From: Sipunculus nudus
Taxonomy: Eukaryota > Annelida > Sipuncula > Golfingiida > Sipunculidae
Direction of reading: 5' to 3'
Assembly: GCA_026874595.1 (NCBI GenBank)
Contig: CM049312.1
Location: 24,671,956 to 24,735,955 of the forward strand
DNA length: 64,000 nucleotides
How positions within the stretch are numbered: position 1 is the first letter of the stretch; each line of letters begins with the position of its first letter. Shown here piece by piece: positions 38,229-47,285 of the stretch. Position numbers and translations under genes: made by a program. The notes beneath the pieces are model-generated. The model saw only the letters and a list, made by a program, of their open reading frames with translations. It searched no databases and had not been told where the DNA came from.

Positions 38229-39511
38229 TGTGTGTGTGTGTGTTTGTGTGAAAATGAAGTTATAGGTTGTAATAATTTGTTATTATTTACACATGTCATT
38301 ACATATGGTAGGCACGGCACAAGAAATGTATTAGGTTGACTAATCTCAGTCGAGTGAGTAGAAAAATACCGTCCGACGACACTTGTACACGTTTTCGTTA
38401 CCGTAACGGATGGTCCGGACCGTCCGTTAAATTAACGAAAAAATTTGAGGCATTTACGAACGAGAAGAATTTAAAGAAAGTTTCGAGTTACCCAAAAAAT
38501 GTGTAACGATGGAGTAACGAGTTCGTAATGCATTCGTTCGGCTAACGAATGCTTCGAGTTCACCCCCCAAGTATCGTTAGACTACACACATTTAGTCCGT
38601 TTAATATGCACGCATGTTGATCGTTCTGGTAAGGATCTACCGCGGAAGGCGAGACTGCACTGTCCTATAGGTTATAATCACACGGTGCACTAATTGTTAT
38701 GTACAACTTCACTATAAGGTTAAGTATGAGACCACGATAATCTTGAACTATTACTTGTTTTGTTCCGACAGCTGCTGATTCCAGAAGTGTCCGTCCGTTT
38801 GTATTTAAGATTTATGATCATTGTCCTAGTTAAGATATGGATTCTTATAACTTCTAAATTATCCGTGTTTAGTTCAAGGATTGACACTTATTTAAACTTA
38901 TGTGGACCGTGTTCATTTTTTATTTGTTTTGGCTGTACATGTGATGTTTGTCTGACCCACGACTTGAGGGTATATATGCGTCAGTGTCTGTAAAGTGAAT
39001 CACCCCTTGTTTACGGTGTTACTGATAGGCGGCGCCCAAAGCAAATACGCAAGAGTAGTACGATAAGAAAAATAAACTGATATCATATGTACATCTGGGG
39101 GCTCTCGTAGACCAACGTGCCAGTCACCGCTACAATAACAACCGCAGGATGGTCCCCCGGTCCTGTACCCCACAAGCCACAGTCACCTCAAGGTCCTGTG
39201 TTGGTCAACAGATAACTGCTACAGCACTGTGACAGCAATGGATGGTACGAGTTTTCCGAATCCGCCAAGTGTTTAACATGCATCGCAGCGTGACACTTGT
39301 TTGTTAACCAGTTCTGCCTCGTCAAATTGCTTAATGTTTTAAACTAAAACTTACATACCCCGTTATAGGTCCTGTCAAAATGTATGAATTCAGTGACTCG
39401 GTAATTTGTCTACATAAAAGAAACGTTCTGTTGTTATTATTTTACTTAGTACTTTAGATATTGAACACTTTGTCATAACAACAAGCTTATTGGCAACCGA
39501 ATATAAACATG

Positions 39512-39555
<44 letters not shown>

Positions 39556-40692
39556 TATATATATTATATATTATATATATAATATATATATATATATATT
39601 ATATACACATTATATACAAGTTCAATAAATTAATTATTTACCATTTATTTAAGTAATTAACGCTTTTGCGTTGACGTACTAATTCTTATATTTGACACTT
39701 CTTAAAGAAGGTGCTTTTCACCTTGCGAATTGTGGATTGCGATTTTTTAAATAAAAATTTTCTGGTCCTGATACAAAAAGGTCCCATCCTAATAAAGTAC
39801 CAGTGAAATATCAGTGTTAAATATAATCCCATGCTAAATACAATACACATAATATATTACTTTAAGGCACTTCGTTTCTTCCTTCAGTTTTGAGATATGA
39901 CGCTTATTCCTGGCTTTGATATCTTGAACAGAATACAACATTATTGTTGAGATATTAATTATTTGTACAAACATAGCGTTTTAACACAGCGCACGCTCGT
40001 ACCCTCATCCCCAAATAAGCCCGTTTTTTTTCACCCATAGGGCCTTGAGACTAAGTTGAGAGTATGGAGCGGTTAAATAGGAACGAGGTCAAGTGCCTGT
40101 AATACGCGAGTCTGTCGCTAACATAGACAACGACAAAAAAAAAAACAAGTAGTACAGATGTTTGCTTTTCATCAGAGTTCCTGTAGCAATTAGTCTGTAT
40201 TCTTAATTTAAACTCCAGCATATGTTGTGACTATAAAGCCAATTATCCCACAGCAGCGGGAACGTTCCTCCCGACTGTACCTCAGGTCGCTATCGTATAC
40301 TTGTAGTCCGGTTGAAGAAGTTTTATACTAGCCATCAAACCTTGTCGCTGCATTTGGCTGATAATCCAATAAGTGTGTTGCAATTAAAAATGCCAAGTAT
40401 TCTACACATGACGGTGTTTTATCTGCTGAGATTTTTTTTCATAGGATCAGTAAAACGTAGACGGAACCTTTGGAGAATGGTAATTTAAAAGAATGACAAC
40501 TCTTGTTAAAGCTCGCAGTTTGATTTAACCTTAGGGGACAACAAAGCAATTTTGTTTATGATATACTGTTCAATCTATAAAGAATATCAAATTTCTACGC
40601 AGACAGCCTAAGACCTAAAGACTTGAAGCGCTTGCTGCAAATGAATTCGAACCAGTGATTGTAAACGCTAGATGTAATTAACCCTCTCCCTT

Positions 40693-40741
<49 letters not shown>

Positions 40742-40876
40742 GTAAGATTTCAATAACATGTATATAAGCACTGCTCTTGACTGGAGGGGTGGTGGTTTTG
40801 TAAGTTGTTTATTACTTACTGCAAATGAATTCGAACCAGTGATTGTAAACGCTAGATGTAATTAACCCTCTCCCTT

Positions 40877-40937
<61 letters not shown>

Positions 40938-41402
40938 GTAAGATTTCAATAACATGTATATAAGCACTGCTCTTGACTGGAGGGGTGGTGGTTTTGTAAG
41001 TTGTTTATTACTTATACAGGCGTTAATTACTCAAGATTCATGTTCTGAGTCAGACTGGGGTGATTATACACAAAGAAAGATCAGCTTATGGTCAGTTTAC
41101 AATGGCTGTCAGCTGTCATTCAGTTCTAAACTGATAAGATGTACTGCACACTGCTTCTTCTTGAGAATAATTTGTTTGGCCTATTTTCAGGGCATTTCTG
41201 TAATGAAAGAACCAATTTCATGTTGATGTTGATCCAGAAAATGATCTGGATTTAGGAAGGTCATCGAGGAATATTCACAAACGTTCAGTCACGTATGCAC
41301 GAATGTACATCGGAATATGGGCTACAAAAGTGAATGCATTCCTTAGACTGCAGAATTCAAGTTGTAATCTGTCATTAATAAAATAAAATATAAAATAATT
41401 TT

Positions 41403-41463
<61 letters not shown>

Positions 41464-44400
41464 TCTAACAACATTCCTGATGATCGGGTACCGTGAAACA
41501 GACTGTAGTGAATTTACAGTGTTGTTTTTCTCCAGAGTTATATATATATATATAAATATATTAACAAAACTTGTCGCGTGGAATTTTCACACATATATTT
41601 ATAAGGTCCATGCTTTTACAGAACCGCTTACAACATACAGATATCGCGTGTGCTGTTCTATGTTGGTATGACGTCACCACGATGTCATTACGGAACTGAA
41701 TTCACGTTTTGACATTTCAATATCCGGTTTGGTCAAATAACCGCAAAACCACACTGTCTCCGTATCCTCCTAACTCCATTGTATACGATGTACAATGTTG
41801 TACGCCGCAGGTCAAGTCCGTGTACCAGTGACCCGCAGTGCAGGACATTAAACTAGATTTGTTTATTTTTAATGCATATTTCACCAGTATTACCTATTCA
41901 GCATTAGATTTTTTTTCGATAAGCTCCTGAACAGGACAGTCATTGAATACATGACTCAACATTGGTTAACACTAAACTACCTAAGCGTATATAAAAATCA
42001 TGTCATAATGTGATATACGGACAAAACAAATGAACAAACAATAAACAAGTAAATTGAACATCAATGGTAAAATCATTATAGAAAAGTATTGAAAAATATT
42101 ATAAACCAGAGCTTTGGGTCTGGGAGAATGAAAACAATAAATTAAATCGACATATGCAGTAAAGACTGTATTATTTAAGGAAATTAAAAATTAATTTGAC
42201 AAAATTTGACCGGATATAATTAATAATTTGGTAGTTGAATCCAATACTGAATTTAAGGGAATGATTGTGATCAATCTTTTAGATTACTCAGGTACTCCGG
42301 AAATCAGGTTCTCAGACGCTTTAGAGCAGAATCAAGGACTTAACCTTGTTAGATGAAAGACAATGAAATCAAAAGTGTATTTTCTGTATAAGGAAAAGAC
42401 GCTCACTAGATCAAGTCTCAGAACTCTGTTCACTGGATCAAGTCTTAGTACTCTGTTCTCTAGATCTAGCCAAGGACCCTGTTAACTTGATCTAGACCAA
42501 GGACTCTGCTCACTAGACCAAGATCAAGGACTCTGCTCACTAGACCCAGACCAAGGACTCTGTTCACTGACCAAGACCCGGACCCTGTTAACTAGAACTG
42601 GACCAAGGATCCTGCTCACTAAACCAAGATCAAGGACTCTGCTCACTAGATCAAGTCTCAGGACTCTGTTCACTGGATCTAGACCCGGACCCTCTTAACT
42701 AGATCAATACCAGGACCAAGTTAACTAGATCCAAACCAAGGACTCTGCTCACTAGACCAAAACCCGAACCCTGTTAACTAGATCTAGACCAAGGACTCTG
42801 CTCACTTGACCAAGACCAAGGACTCTGCTTACTAGACCCAGACCAAGGACTCCGCTCACTACATCAAGACCCGGACCCAGTTAACTAGATCAAGACCAAA
42901 GACTCTGCTCACTAGACCAAGACCAAGGACTCTGCTCGCTAGATCCAAACCAAGAACTCTGTTCACTAGATCAAGACCCGGACCCTGTTGACTAGAACTA
43001 AACCTAGGCCCTGCTCACTAGACCAAGACCAAGGACTCTGTTAACTAGACCAAGACCCGGACCCTGTTAATTAGATCGAGACCAAGACCAAGGACTCTGC
43101 TCACTAGACCCAGACCAAGGACTCTGCTCACTAGATCAAAACCCGGACCCAGTTAACTAGATCATGACCAAGGATCCTGCTCACTAGACCAAGACCAAGG
43201 TCTCTGCTCACTAGATCAAGACCAAGGACTCTGTTCACTAGACTAAGATCCGGACCCTGTTAACTAGATCTAGACCAAGGACTCTGCTTACTAGACCAAG
43301 ACCAAGGACTCTGCTCACTAGACCAAGACCAAGGACTCTGTTCACTGACCAAGACCCGGACCCTGTTAACTAGAACTGGACCAAGGATCCTGCTCACTAA
43401 ACCAAGATCAAGGACTCTGCTCACTAGATCAAGTCTCAGGACTCTGTTCACTGGATCTAGACCCGGACCCTCTTAACTAGATCAAGACCAGGACCAAGTT
43501 AACTAGATCCAAACCAAGGACTCTGCTCACTAGACCAAAACCCGAACCCTGTTAACTAGATCTAGACCAAGGACTCTGCTCACTTGACCAAGACCAAGGA
43601 CTCTGCTTACTAGACCCAGACCAAGGACTCCGCTCACTACATCAAGACCCGGACCCAGTTAACTAGATCAAGACCAAAGACTCTGCTCACTAGACCAAGA
43701 CCAAGGACTCTGCTCGCTAGATCCAAACCAAGAACTCTGTTCACTAGATCAAGACCCGGACCCTGTTGACTAGAACTAAACCTAGGCCCTGCTCACTAGA
43801 CCAAGACCAAGGACTCTGCTCACTGGACCAAGACCCGGACCCTGTTAATTAGATCGAGACCAAGACCAAGGACTCTGCTCACTAGACCCAGACCAAGGAC
43901 TCTGCTCACTAGATCAAAACCCGGACCCAGTTAACTAGATCATGACCAAGGATCCTGCTCACTAGACCAAGACCAAGGTCTCTGCTCACTAGATCAAGAC
44001 CAAGGACTCTGTTCACTAGACTAAGATCCGGACCCTGTTAACTAGATCTAGACCAAGGACTCTGCTTACTAGACCAAGACCAAGGACTCTGCTCACTAGA
44101 CCAAGACCAAAGCCTCTGTTCACTAGACTAAGATCCGGACCCTGTTAACTAGATCTAGACCAAGGACTATGCTTACTAGACCAAGACCAAGGACTCTGCT
44201 CACTAGATCAAGACCAGGGACTCTGCCCACTAGACCAAGACCAAGGACTCTATTCACCTGACCAAGACCCGGACCCTGTTCACTAGATCTAGACCAAGGA
44301 CTCTGCTCACTAGATCAAGACCCGGACCCAGATAACTAGATCATGACCAAGGATCCTGCTCACTAGAACAAGACCAAGAACTCTGCTCACCAGACCAAGA

Positions 44401-46467
44401 CCAAGGTCTCTGCTCACTAGACCAAGACCGAGGACTCTGTTCACTAGACTAAGATCCGGACCCTGTTAACTAGAACTAGACCAAGGACTCTGCTCACTAG
44501 ACCAAGACCAAGGACTCTGCTCACTAGATCAAGACCAAGGACTCTGCCCACTAGACCAAGACCAAGGACTCTATTCACCTGACCAAGACCCGGACCCTGT
44601 TCACTAGATCTAGATCAAGGACCAAGGACCCTGCTCACCAGACCAAGTCCAAGGACTCTGCTCACTAGACCAAGACCAAGGACTCTGCCCACTAGACCAA
44701 GACCAAGGACTCTATTCACCTGACCAAGACCCGGACCCTGTTGACTAGTTCTAGACCAAGGACCCTAATCACCAGACAAAGTCGAAGGACTCTGCTCACT
44801 GGACTAAGAGCAAGGACTCTGCTCACTAGATCATGTCTCAGGACTCTGTTCACTAGATCTAGACCCGGACCCTATTAACTAGATCTAGACCTCGGACCCT
44901 GCTTATTAGACCAAGATCAAGGACTCTGCTCATAAGATCCGGGAAGGATTTGTTGAGGACATCTTAAGATTAAATTCATGACCGAGAGGCAAAGTATGGA
45001 TTGCCCCTAAACCTGTCTCTTTATCACTTGATCCGCCCGGCGTTATCCATGGTGGTTGTGCTTACTGAGACTGGTACCCCGCGTTTGTTTTTATTTGCTG
45101 AGAGCCGTAGGCGCAGGGTATCAGTCTTATGCTGTCTGTGGTGAAACTGCTTCACGTGACAACAGCTGGCAGATGTCGGTAACAGTCGACTAGTTAACTT
45201 GTCATTGAAACAAAATACGCTAAATGTTTCATAATGTTCTTTATGATACTGAGGGACGTGTCATTCATCAAGTCAAGAGGATTCCCATTTACTTATCAAT
45301 TAGTGTTTATACTTTGCGCGGGGGGGGGGGGGGTCATTATTTACGGCCTTTAATGTTATGTTGTCACAGAGTTTCCAGTGATGTATGCAGAGAGGGCAAG
45401 TGAATATATTAGTCTGATAAATTGTTTAAATTGAAAACAATGTGAAAGCAATATACTCTTTGAAGAATTCAGAAACCTGGCACTTTGTATGAAGAACATC
45501 AGCCGCTCTTTAAGATTTCATTTACTTTAACATAAAGCGCCAGGGAAAAAAATAAGCCATTTATTCTAATATTGAATGGTTCGAAACGCAGATAAAAATA
45601 ATATTTCTATATTTTCTAAACTCACATCAAAAGTTTTTTATGTTTAAAAAGATGATATAATAACGGAACCATCCTTTTCATATCATCTATGGAACATGTA
45701 ATGTTTAGTTTTTATCGAGAATTCTTAGGCTAGGGCAGTTGCCCGATTATCATGAATCGAAGGTAACATTGCGATACATAATATTATAAGGCAAATTAAA
45801 TGCTTAATTTACACTTCATAAAAACATTTCTTATCTGAAATCTCAATAAGAACACGGTACGCAGTTGGCCCTTTCATATTCGTGTCGTTATGTTTTTAGA
45901 TATTCTATTATAACTGCATTGCGGCATCAGTGTATGGTTCATTCCTTTTTAAGAGGATACCTTCATACCTTTTCCTTATTCCAAGAACCAATTTCATTTT
46001 AATTTTTACACCTACATAAATGTCTTTTTACCTGTTTTTAACTTTTGCGTTCTTGGACGGCTTGCTCTTTTAAAGGGTACAACAAGTATCAACAAGAAAA
46101 TGAAATATGAGTATTTGCAAAAAAAAAAAATCAATTTAAGAAAAAAAGTAGGAATACTTACATCGGGATCGACTGCTCTGGCTTGAACTGGACGGCGAGT
46201 AGGACGAGCTTTGGGTTTCCTTGTTGGTCGAACTTTGGATCGTCGCCTGTTAGTTCTGCGACGCGTGCGTCTGGTGCGTCCCTTTCCGCGTCTTCTTTTA
46301 GGTGACTTTCCTTTCGTTCTATTGGACGCACGTTTTACCCTGGCTGCAACTTGGGATTCTGTTCCGTTTTCTTCTAGAGATGTACTTTGTTCTTCAGTGG
46401 AAGCATAAATACAAGCAATCACAGCCAAAAAGAGGCCAGCCCAGAAGCAGATCTGAAACCAACGCAT
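19509..46467 (-). CDS. MMP: Secreted matrix metalloproteinase (MMP-19/28-like), 11 coding exons, complete
   Basis: Zinc endopeptidase (MMP, peptidase family M10A) that would cleave extracellular-matrix and pericellular proteins. I joined 11 exons by GT-AG sites; every junction phase agrees, giving 577 aa plus stop. Order by residue: signal peptide about 1-22; Arg/Lys-rich segment 43-97; propeptide 103-165 with cysteine switch PRCGLPDV (Cys158); catalytic domain about 189-345 with structural-zinc ligands His251, Asp253, His268, His278, catalytic motif [11 protein letters not shown] (His301, Glu302, His305, His311) and Met-turn Met319; Pro/Thr/Arg hinge 346-380; hemopexin domain closed by Cys382 and Cys569. 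There is no transmembrane or GPI tail after Cys569, so it is probably secreted. No RXKR lies between propeptide and catalytic domain, so activation there is probably not by furin. The stretch around [10 protein letters not shown] and [10 protein letters not shown] resembles MMP-19 and MMP-28 (from memory of the family). Orthology to a vertebrate gene is not established. Confidence 0.93.
20295..20476 (-). mobile_element. tRNA-derived SINE, family A, in MMP intron 10
   Basis: Minus-strand element with a tRNA-like head (box B 'ggctcgattccccgg') and the conserved core 'ggttttctccgggttctccg'. It lies in the same orientation as the MMP transcript. Confidence 0.78.
20827..20978 (-). CDS. MMP exon 10: hemopexin blades III-IV (aa 491-541)
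   Basis: A 152-nt exon between acceptor TTTTTGTATACAG and donor CCAA|GTACGT, phases 0 to 2. It encodes [45 protein letters not shown]. Another GT lies a few bases downstream in TACGTC. I chose AA|GTACGT because it alone gives the phase needed by exon 11 and restores the blade motif FFKGTKYRKFDE. Confidence 0.9.
21440..21650. repeat. Dispersed repeat R4, copy 1 (MMP intron 9)
   Basis: Inverse match to 31,070-31,300 through 'acgctcctc', 'ttatacactgca', 'gctgcctttttt'-like sequence and 'gggt.acaccaccagggt'. Both copies also contain an internal 'tacgctct' inverted repeat. Confidence 0.6.
21759..21883 (-). CDS. MMP exon 9: hemopexin blades II-III (aa 449-490)
   Basis: A 125-nt exon with acceptor TTTTTCTCCCCCAG and donor CTAAAG|GTGAGA, phases 1 to 0. 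It encodes [41 protein letters not shown]. The exon begins with GTAAGTACG, so its 3' splice site reads CAG|GTAAGT, identical to a recursive-splicing ratchet point. Skipping it would shift the frame because exon 8 ends in phase 1 and exon 10 starts in phase 0. Confidence 0.92.
23737..23907 (-). CDS. MMP exon 8: hemopexin blades I-II (aa 392-449)
   Basis: A 171-nt exon between acceptor TTTCTCCCAG and donor AAGG|GTACTG, phase 1 to 1. It encodes [20 protein letters not shown], then [15 protein letters not shown] and [18 protein letters not shown]. The repeated 'aa...yfFKG..yw' pattern is typical of hemopexin blades. The donor is a relatively weak GTACTG. Confidence 0.92.
24780..25180. repeat. GAT/GATGAC-rich trinucleotide repeat in MMP intron 7
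   Basis: Imperfect runs of gat, gatgat, gatgac and gatgataat. They give Met/Ile-rich, Asp-rich or His-rich open frames depending on strand; none looks like a real protein. Confidence 0.9.
25406..25546 (-). CDS. MMP exon 7: hinge and start of hemopexin domain (aa 345-392)
   Basis: A 141-nt exon between acceptor ATATCTATAG and donor CAAG|GTAAGC, phase 1 to 1. It encodes a Pro/Thr/Arg linker (346-380) likely to be flexible and O-glycosylated, then [12 protein letters not shown], where Cys382 is the first cysteine of the hemopexin disulfide. The acceptor lies directly against a 12-bp-period minisatellite and has almost no pyrimidine tract. Confidence 0.9.
25550..26115. repeat. About 12-bp-period minisatellite (gatatacgtaca type) in MMP intron 6, split by a mobile element
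   Basis: Degenerate copies of 'gatatacgtaca / gatatacgtaaa' run from the exon 7 acceptor to about 25,778 and resume at about 25,998-26,115. The interruption is a poly-C inverted-repeat element (25,779-25,997), showing that the element inserted into an existing array. Confidence 0.8.
25779..25997. mobile_element. Poly-C/G short inverted-repeat element (hAT-like MITE), copy in MMP intron 6
   Basis: Ends are CAGAAGCGGATCCAGG and, in reverse complement, CAGACGCGGATCCAAG, enclosing about 219 bp with two runs of C. It is homologous to copies near 535-725, 5274-5456 (inverted) and 47093-47285. The CAGRRGCGGATCCA-type end resembles hAT terminal repeats. It encodes nothing. A clean 8-bp target duplication is not visible, perhaps because of the surrounding tandem repeat. 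Confidence 0.7.
26866..27111 (-). CDS. MMP exon 6: catalytic zinc site and Met-turn (aa 263-345)
   Basis: A 246-nt exon between acceptor TCATTCTAG and donor TACG|GTGGGT, phase 1 to 1. It encodes [19 protein letters not shown] (structural-zinc His268 and His278), then [13 protein letters not shown], the complete catalytic motif with Glu302 as general base, then [10 protein letters not shown] with the Met-turn (Met319), and the closing helix [11 protein letters not shown]. All catalytic residues are present, so the enzyme should be active. Confidence 0.96.
27440..27585 (-). CDS. MMP exon 5: catalytic domain with structural-zinc ligands (aa 214-263)
   Basis: A 146-nt exon between acceptor TGTGTTTCAG and donor CAAG|GTACCG, phases 2 to 1. 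It encodes [19 protein letters not shown], then [15 protein letters not shown] and FDGQG. His251 and Asp253 are expected ligands of the structural zinc. The GDG/FDG loops are expected calcium-binding elements. Confidence 0.95.
28581..28656 (-). CDS. MMP exon 4: N-terminus of catalytic domain (aa 189-214)
   Basis: A 76-nt exon between acceptor GTACTCAG and donor AGAG|GTAGGA, phases 1 to 2. It encodes [20 protein letters not shown], matching the conserved W-K..LT-R--NYTPDM opening strand of MMP catalytic domains. Confidence 0.93.
28880..29095. repeat. Degenerate short minisatellite (ccttaaaggtccct type), MMP intron 3
   Basis: Imperfect units of roughly 14-16 bp such as 'accttaaaggtccc', 'accttataggtccc' and 'tcttaaagatccct'. 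Non-coding. Confidence 0.65.
29547..29739 (-). mobile_element. tRNA-derived SINE, family A, in MMP intron 3
   Basis: The best-preserved copy. On the minus strand it starts 'ggggcctggacagtggagg' (box A-like), has box B 'gttcgatcccc' about 50 nt on, then the core 'ggttttctccgggttttgcg' and ends 'gagtgcctttg'. Confidence 0.82.
31070..31300. repeat. Dispersed repeat R4, copy 2 (MMP intron 3)
   Basis: Inverted counterpart of 21,440-21,650, placed just downstream of the exon 3 donor within intron 3. Confidence 0.6.
31348..31520 (-). CDS. MMP exon 3: propeptide with cysteine switch (aa 131-189)
   Basis: A 173-nt exon between acceptor CTCCTACAG and donor CCAG|GTAATG, phases 2 to 1. It encodes [20 protein letters not shown] and then KPRCGLPDV, the cysteine switch whose Cys158 coordinates the catalytic zinc to keep the enzyme latent. 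It ends with a Pro/Asn/Asp-rich linker, NPERYYVPG. No RXKR furin site is present in this linker. Confidence 0.95.
32088..32156 (+). pseudogene. tRNA-like sequence (tRNA pseudogene or SINE head)
   Basis: Box A 'tggcgcagtgg' and box B 'gtgttcgaacct' are spaced as in a tRNA, but I cannot fold a convincing acceptor stem or anticodon loop. Lies in MMP intron 2. Confidence 0.4.
33149..33206. repeat. (TA)n(GA)n compound microsatellite, MMP intron 2 side of exon 2
   Basis: TA run to about 33,175, then GA run to 33,206, about 220 bp downstream of exon 2 in transcript direction. Confidence 0.95.
33427..33512 (-). CDS. MMP exon 2: start of propeptide (aa 103-131)
   Basis: An 86-nt exon between acceptor TTCCATAG and donor AA|GTAAGT. 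It enters in phase 0 and leaves in phase 2. It encodes [11 protein letters not shown] followed by [10 protein letters not shown], the first helices of the peptidoglycan-binding-like MMP propeptide. It is too short to show as a free open frame and was found through its splice sites and family pattern. Confidence 0.9.
34447..34650 (-). mobile_element. tRNA-derived SINE, family B, in MMP intron 1
   Basis: Minus-strand copy; box B region 'gtcgtgagtaattaaaatc' is mutated, and the body 'gagacgcactcgtgcatg' (plus reading) is shared with the other family B copies. Confidence 0.65.
35006..35048. repeat. (GA)n microsatellite
   Basis: An uninterrupted GA run in MMP intron 1. Confidence 0.95.
35782..36263. 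mobile_element. About 480-bp short inverted-repeat element
   Basis: The left end 'taaaggggcctaatcacc' and the right end 'ttcaacccctttaat' form an imperfect inverted pair. The right portion (about 36,062-36,250) matches 8,745-8,940, so this is a dispersed family. Confidence 0.5.
37330..38242. repeat. (TA)n at 37,330-37,419 and (TA)n(GT)n at 38,147-38,242
   Basis: Two long dinucleotide arrays in MMP intron 1 separated by about 730 bp of unremarkable sequence. Confidence 0.95.
39514..39614. repeat. Imperfect (TA)n microsatellite
   Basis: TA run with 'tatatta' interruptions in MMP intron 1; likely to form cruciforms. Confidence 0.9.
40635..41014. repeat. Recent tandem duplication containing a (TA)n tract
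   Basis: Unit 1 (40,635-40,818, 184 bp) and unit 2 (40,819-41,014, 196 bp) are identical except for the length of the internal (TA)n run. It may be a genuine recent duplication or an assembly error at a microsatellite. Lies in MMP intron 1. Confidence 0.9.
41405..41463. repeat. (TA)n microsatellite
   Basis: TA run with a single TGTA interruption in MMP intron 1. Confidence 0.95.
42400..44945. repeat. Minisatellite, 27-bp family, with a 778-bp higher-order duplication
   Basis: About 2.5 kb of variants of a 27-bp unit (ggactctgctcactagacc plus aagaccaa), mixed with related 'acccggaccctgttaactag' units. Two blocks, about 42,555-43,332 and 43,333-44,110, are nearly identical, so a 778-bp segment was duplicated recently. 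The array lies inside MMP intron 1. Open frames across it simply reflect the 27-bp period (9 codons). Confidence 0.95.
46162..46467 (-). CDS. MMP exon 1: signal peptide and polybasic segment (aa 1-102)
   Basis: The exon runs from the ATG to donor GAT|GTAAGTATT, ending in phase 0. Residues 1-22 form a signal peptide ([20 protein letters not shown] followed by a small-residue cleavage region). Residues 24-40 are acidic and polar with a potential N-glycosylation site at Asn34. Residues 43-97 contain 29 Arg/Lys in 55 positions, including RVKR (43-46), which fits a proprotein-convertase site, and [13 protein letters not shown]. The open frame continues past the donor into intron 1 but loses protein character there. 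This basic stretch is not a standard part of MMP propeptides. Confidence 0.9.
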
Positions 46468-46776
46468 GCTGGTTATAAAAACCTGTCAATATACCGTAAC
46501 GTTTAATGTGGTCCCTGTTCTGAGGACTTCAGAATAACTGAACAGATCCGTACTCAGTGACAGAGTGAGAAACAACAGAAGCTTGATAGCGATTACCCCA
46601 TTCAAGCCGCTGTGATCCCATCAAGGGCCTGTATACATAGACCCCAGGCCGAACCCTGAGTACCCCTGAGGCCGAACGAGAGATTACCGACCGTAGGATT
46701 TGTTAGTACCGCCTTCCCTACGAATGCTTCAACAAGCCCTAGGATAATGCAGACTGGAACAGTGACTGTTGTGAAC

Positions 46777-46784
46777 CTTATATA
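46777..46784 (-). promoter_or_regulatory. Candidate TATA box of the MMP gene
   Basis: TATATAAG on the minus strand, about 310 nt upstream of the ATG. It would put transcription start near 46,750 and give a 5' UTR of roughly 280 nt if unspliced. The flanking sequence contains no competing open frame of note. An inducible TATA-type promoter is usual for MMPs; use here is inferred. Confidence 0.45.
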
Positions 46785-47092
46785 GGTTTGGACTGCTGCA
46801 TGTTCTGTTTAGGTTGGGTAGACAGGGTCACATGGGTACAGGCAGAGGTGATGACAACTCGGCTGAGCGACGTGATGGGAGCTGCCGATTTCATGCTGAC
46901 CACTGATCCGGGAGGAGTCAGTTAACCCCAGAGCTGTCATCGGCCCCGATAATCGACAGGAAACTTGCATATCTAAACTAAATACCCCCACCCTGAAACA
47001 TGTGCCTAATTAGTCAGCCAGATTTGTTATTTTATGTTTAAATTTTATTTATCATTTTGTTTAACCGTCAACGTCGAAATAACATCCTGCGC

Positions 47093-47285
47093 ATCGGCGG
47101 ATTTAGGAGGGGGGTCCCCTTTTTATGGTCCTAAAAATATGCACAATATAATAAAAAAAATCATAAACCCGAATAAAGCACCGGAATTTGCATCTCCCAT
47201 CGTTTTCAGCCCTTTACTTCTAATTATGTTTACTTGTTCTCCGGGGCCAGGGTGTGCCCCCCCCCCCCCCCCCCCCCCCACTTTC
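47093..47285. mobile_element. Poly-C/G element, diverged copy
   Basis: Starts 'ggcggatttaggagg' followed by a G-run and ends in a C-run of about 20 bases at 47,258-47,279. Same organisation as the other copies. Confidence 0.5.

Larger units (their letters stand above)
34717..38572. mobile_element. Possible 3.86-kb element with inverted ACTTGGGGGTGAACTCGAA ends
   Basis: The left end reads ACTTGGGGGTGAACTCGAA; the right end, in reverse complement, reads the same with one extra G, and both are followed inward by 'aacga/cgtta'-rich sequence. The interior has (GA)n, (TA)n, (GT)n and a smaller MITE but no recognisable transposase. No target duplication is obvious, so two independent solo ends are also possible. 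Confidence 0.42.
33513..46161 (-). other. MMP intron 1 (12.6 kb)
   Basis: Separates the signal/polybasic exon from the propeptide. Carries the 42.4-44.9 kb minisatellite, the possible 34.7-38.6 kb element, a tandem duplication, a family B SINE and several dinucleotide arrays. Between 45,000 and 46,000 I see nothing beyond AT-rich DNA and a poly-G run at 45,320-45,333. Confidence 0.85.

Noticed and set aside
42400-44945. CRISPR-like array
   Set aside because: Units are contiguous 27-bp variants without unique spacers, in a eukaryotic intron; it is a minisatellite.
46012-46161. Extension of MMP exon 1 open frame past 46,162
   Set aside because: A strong donor GTAAGTATT lies at this point in the correct phase for exon 2, and the downstream frame is hydrophobic/poly-Lys intron sequence.
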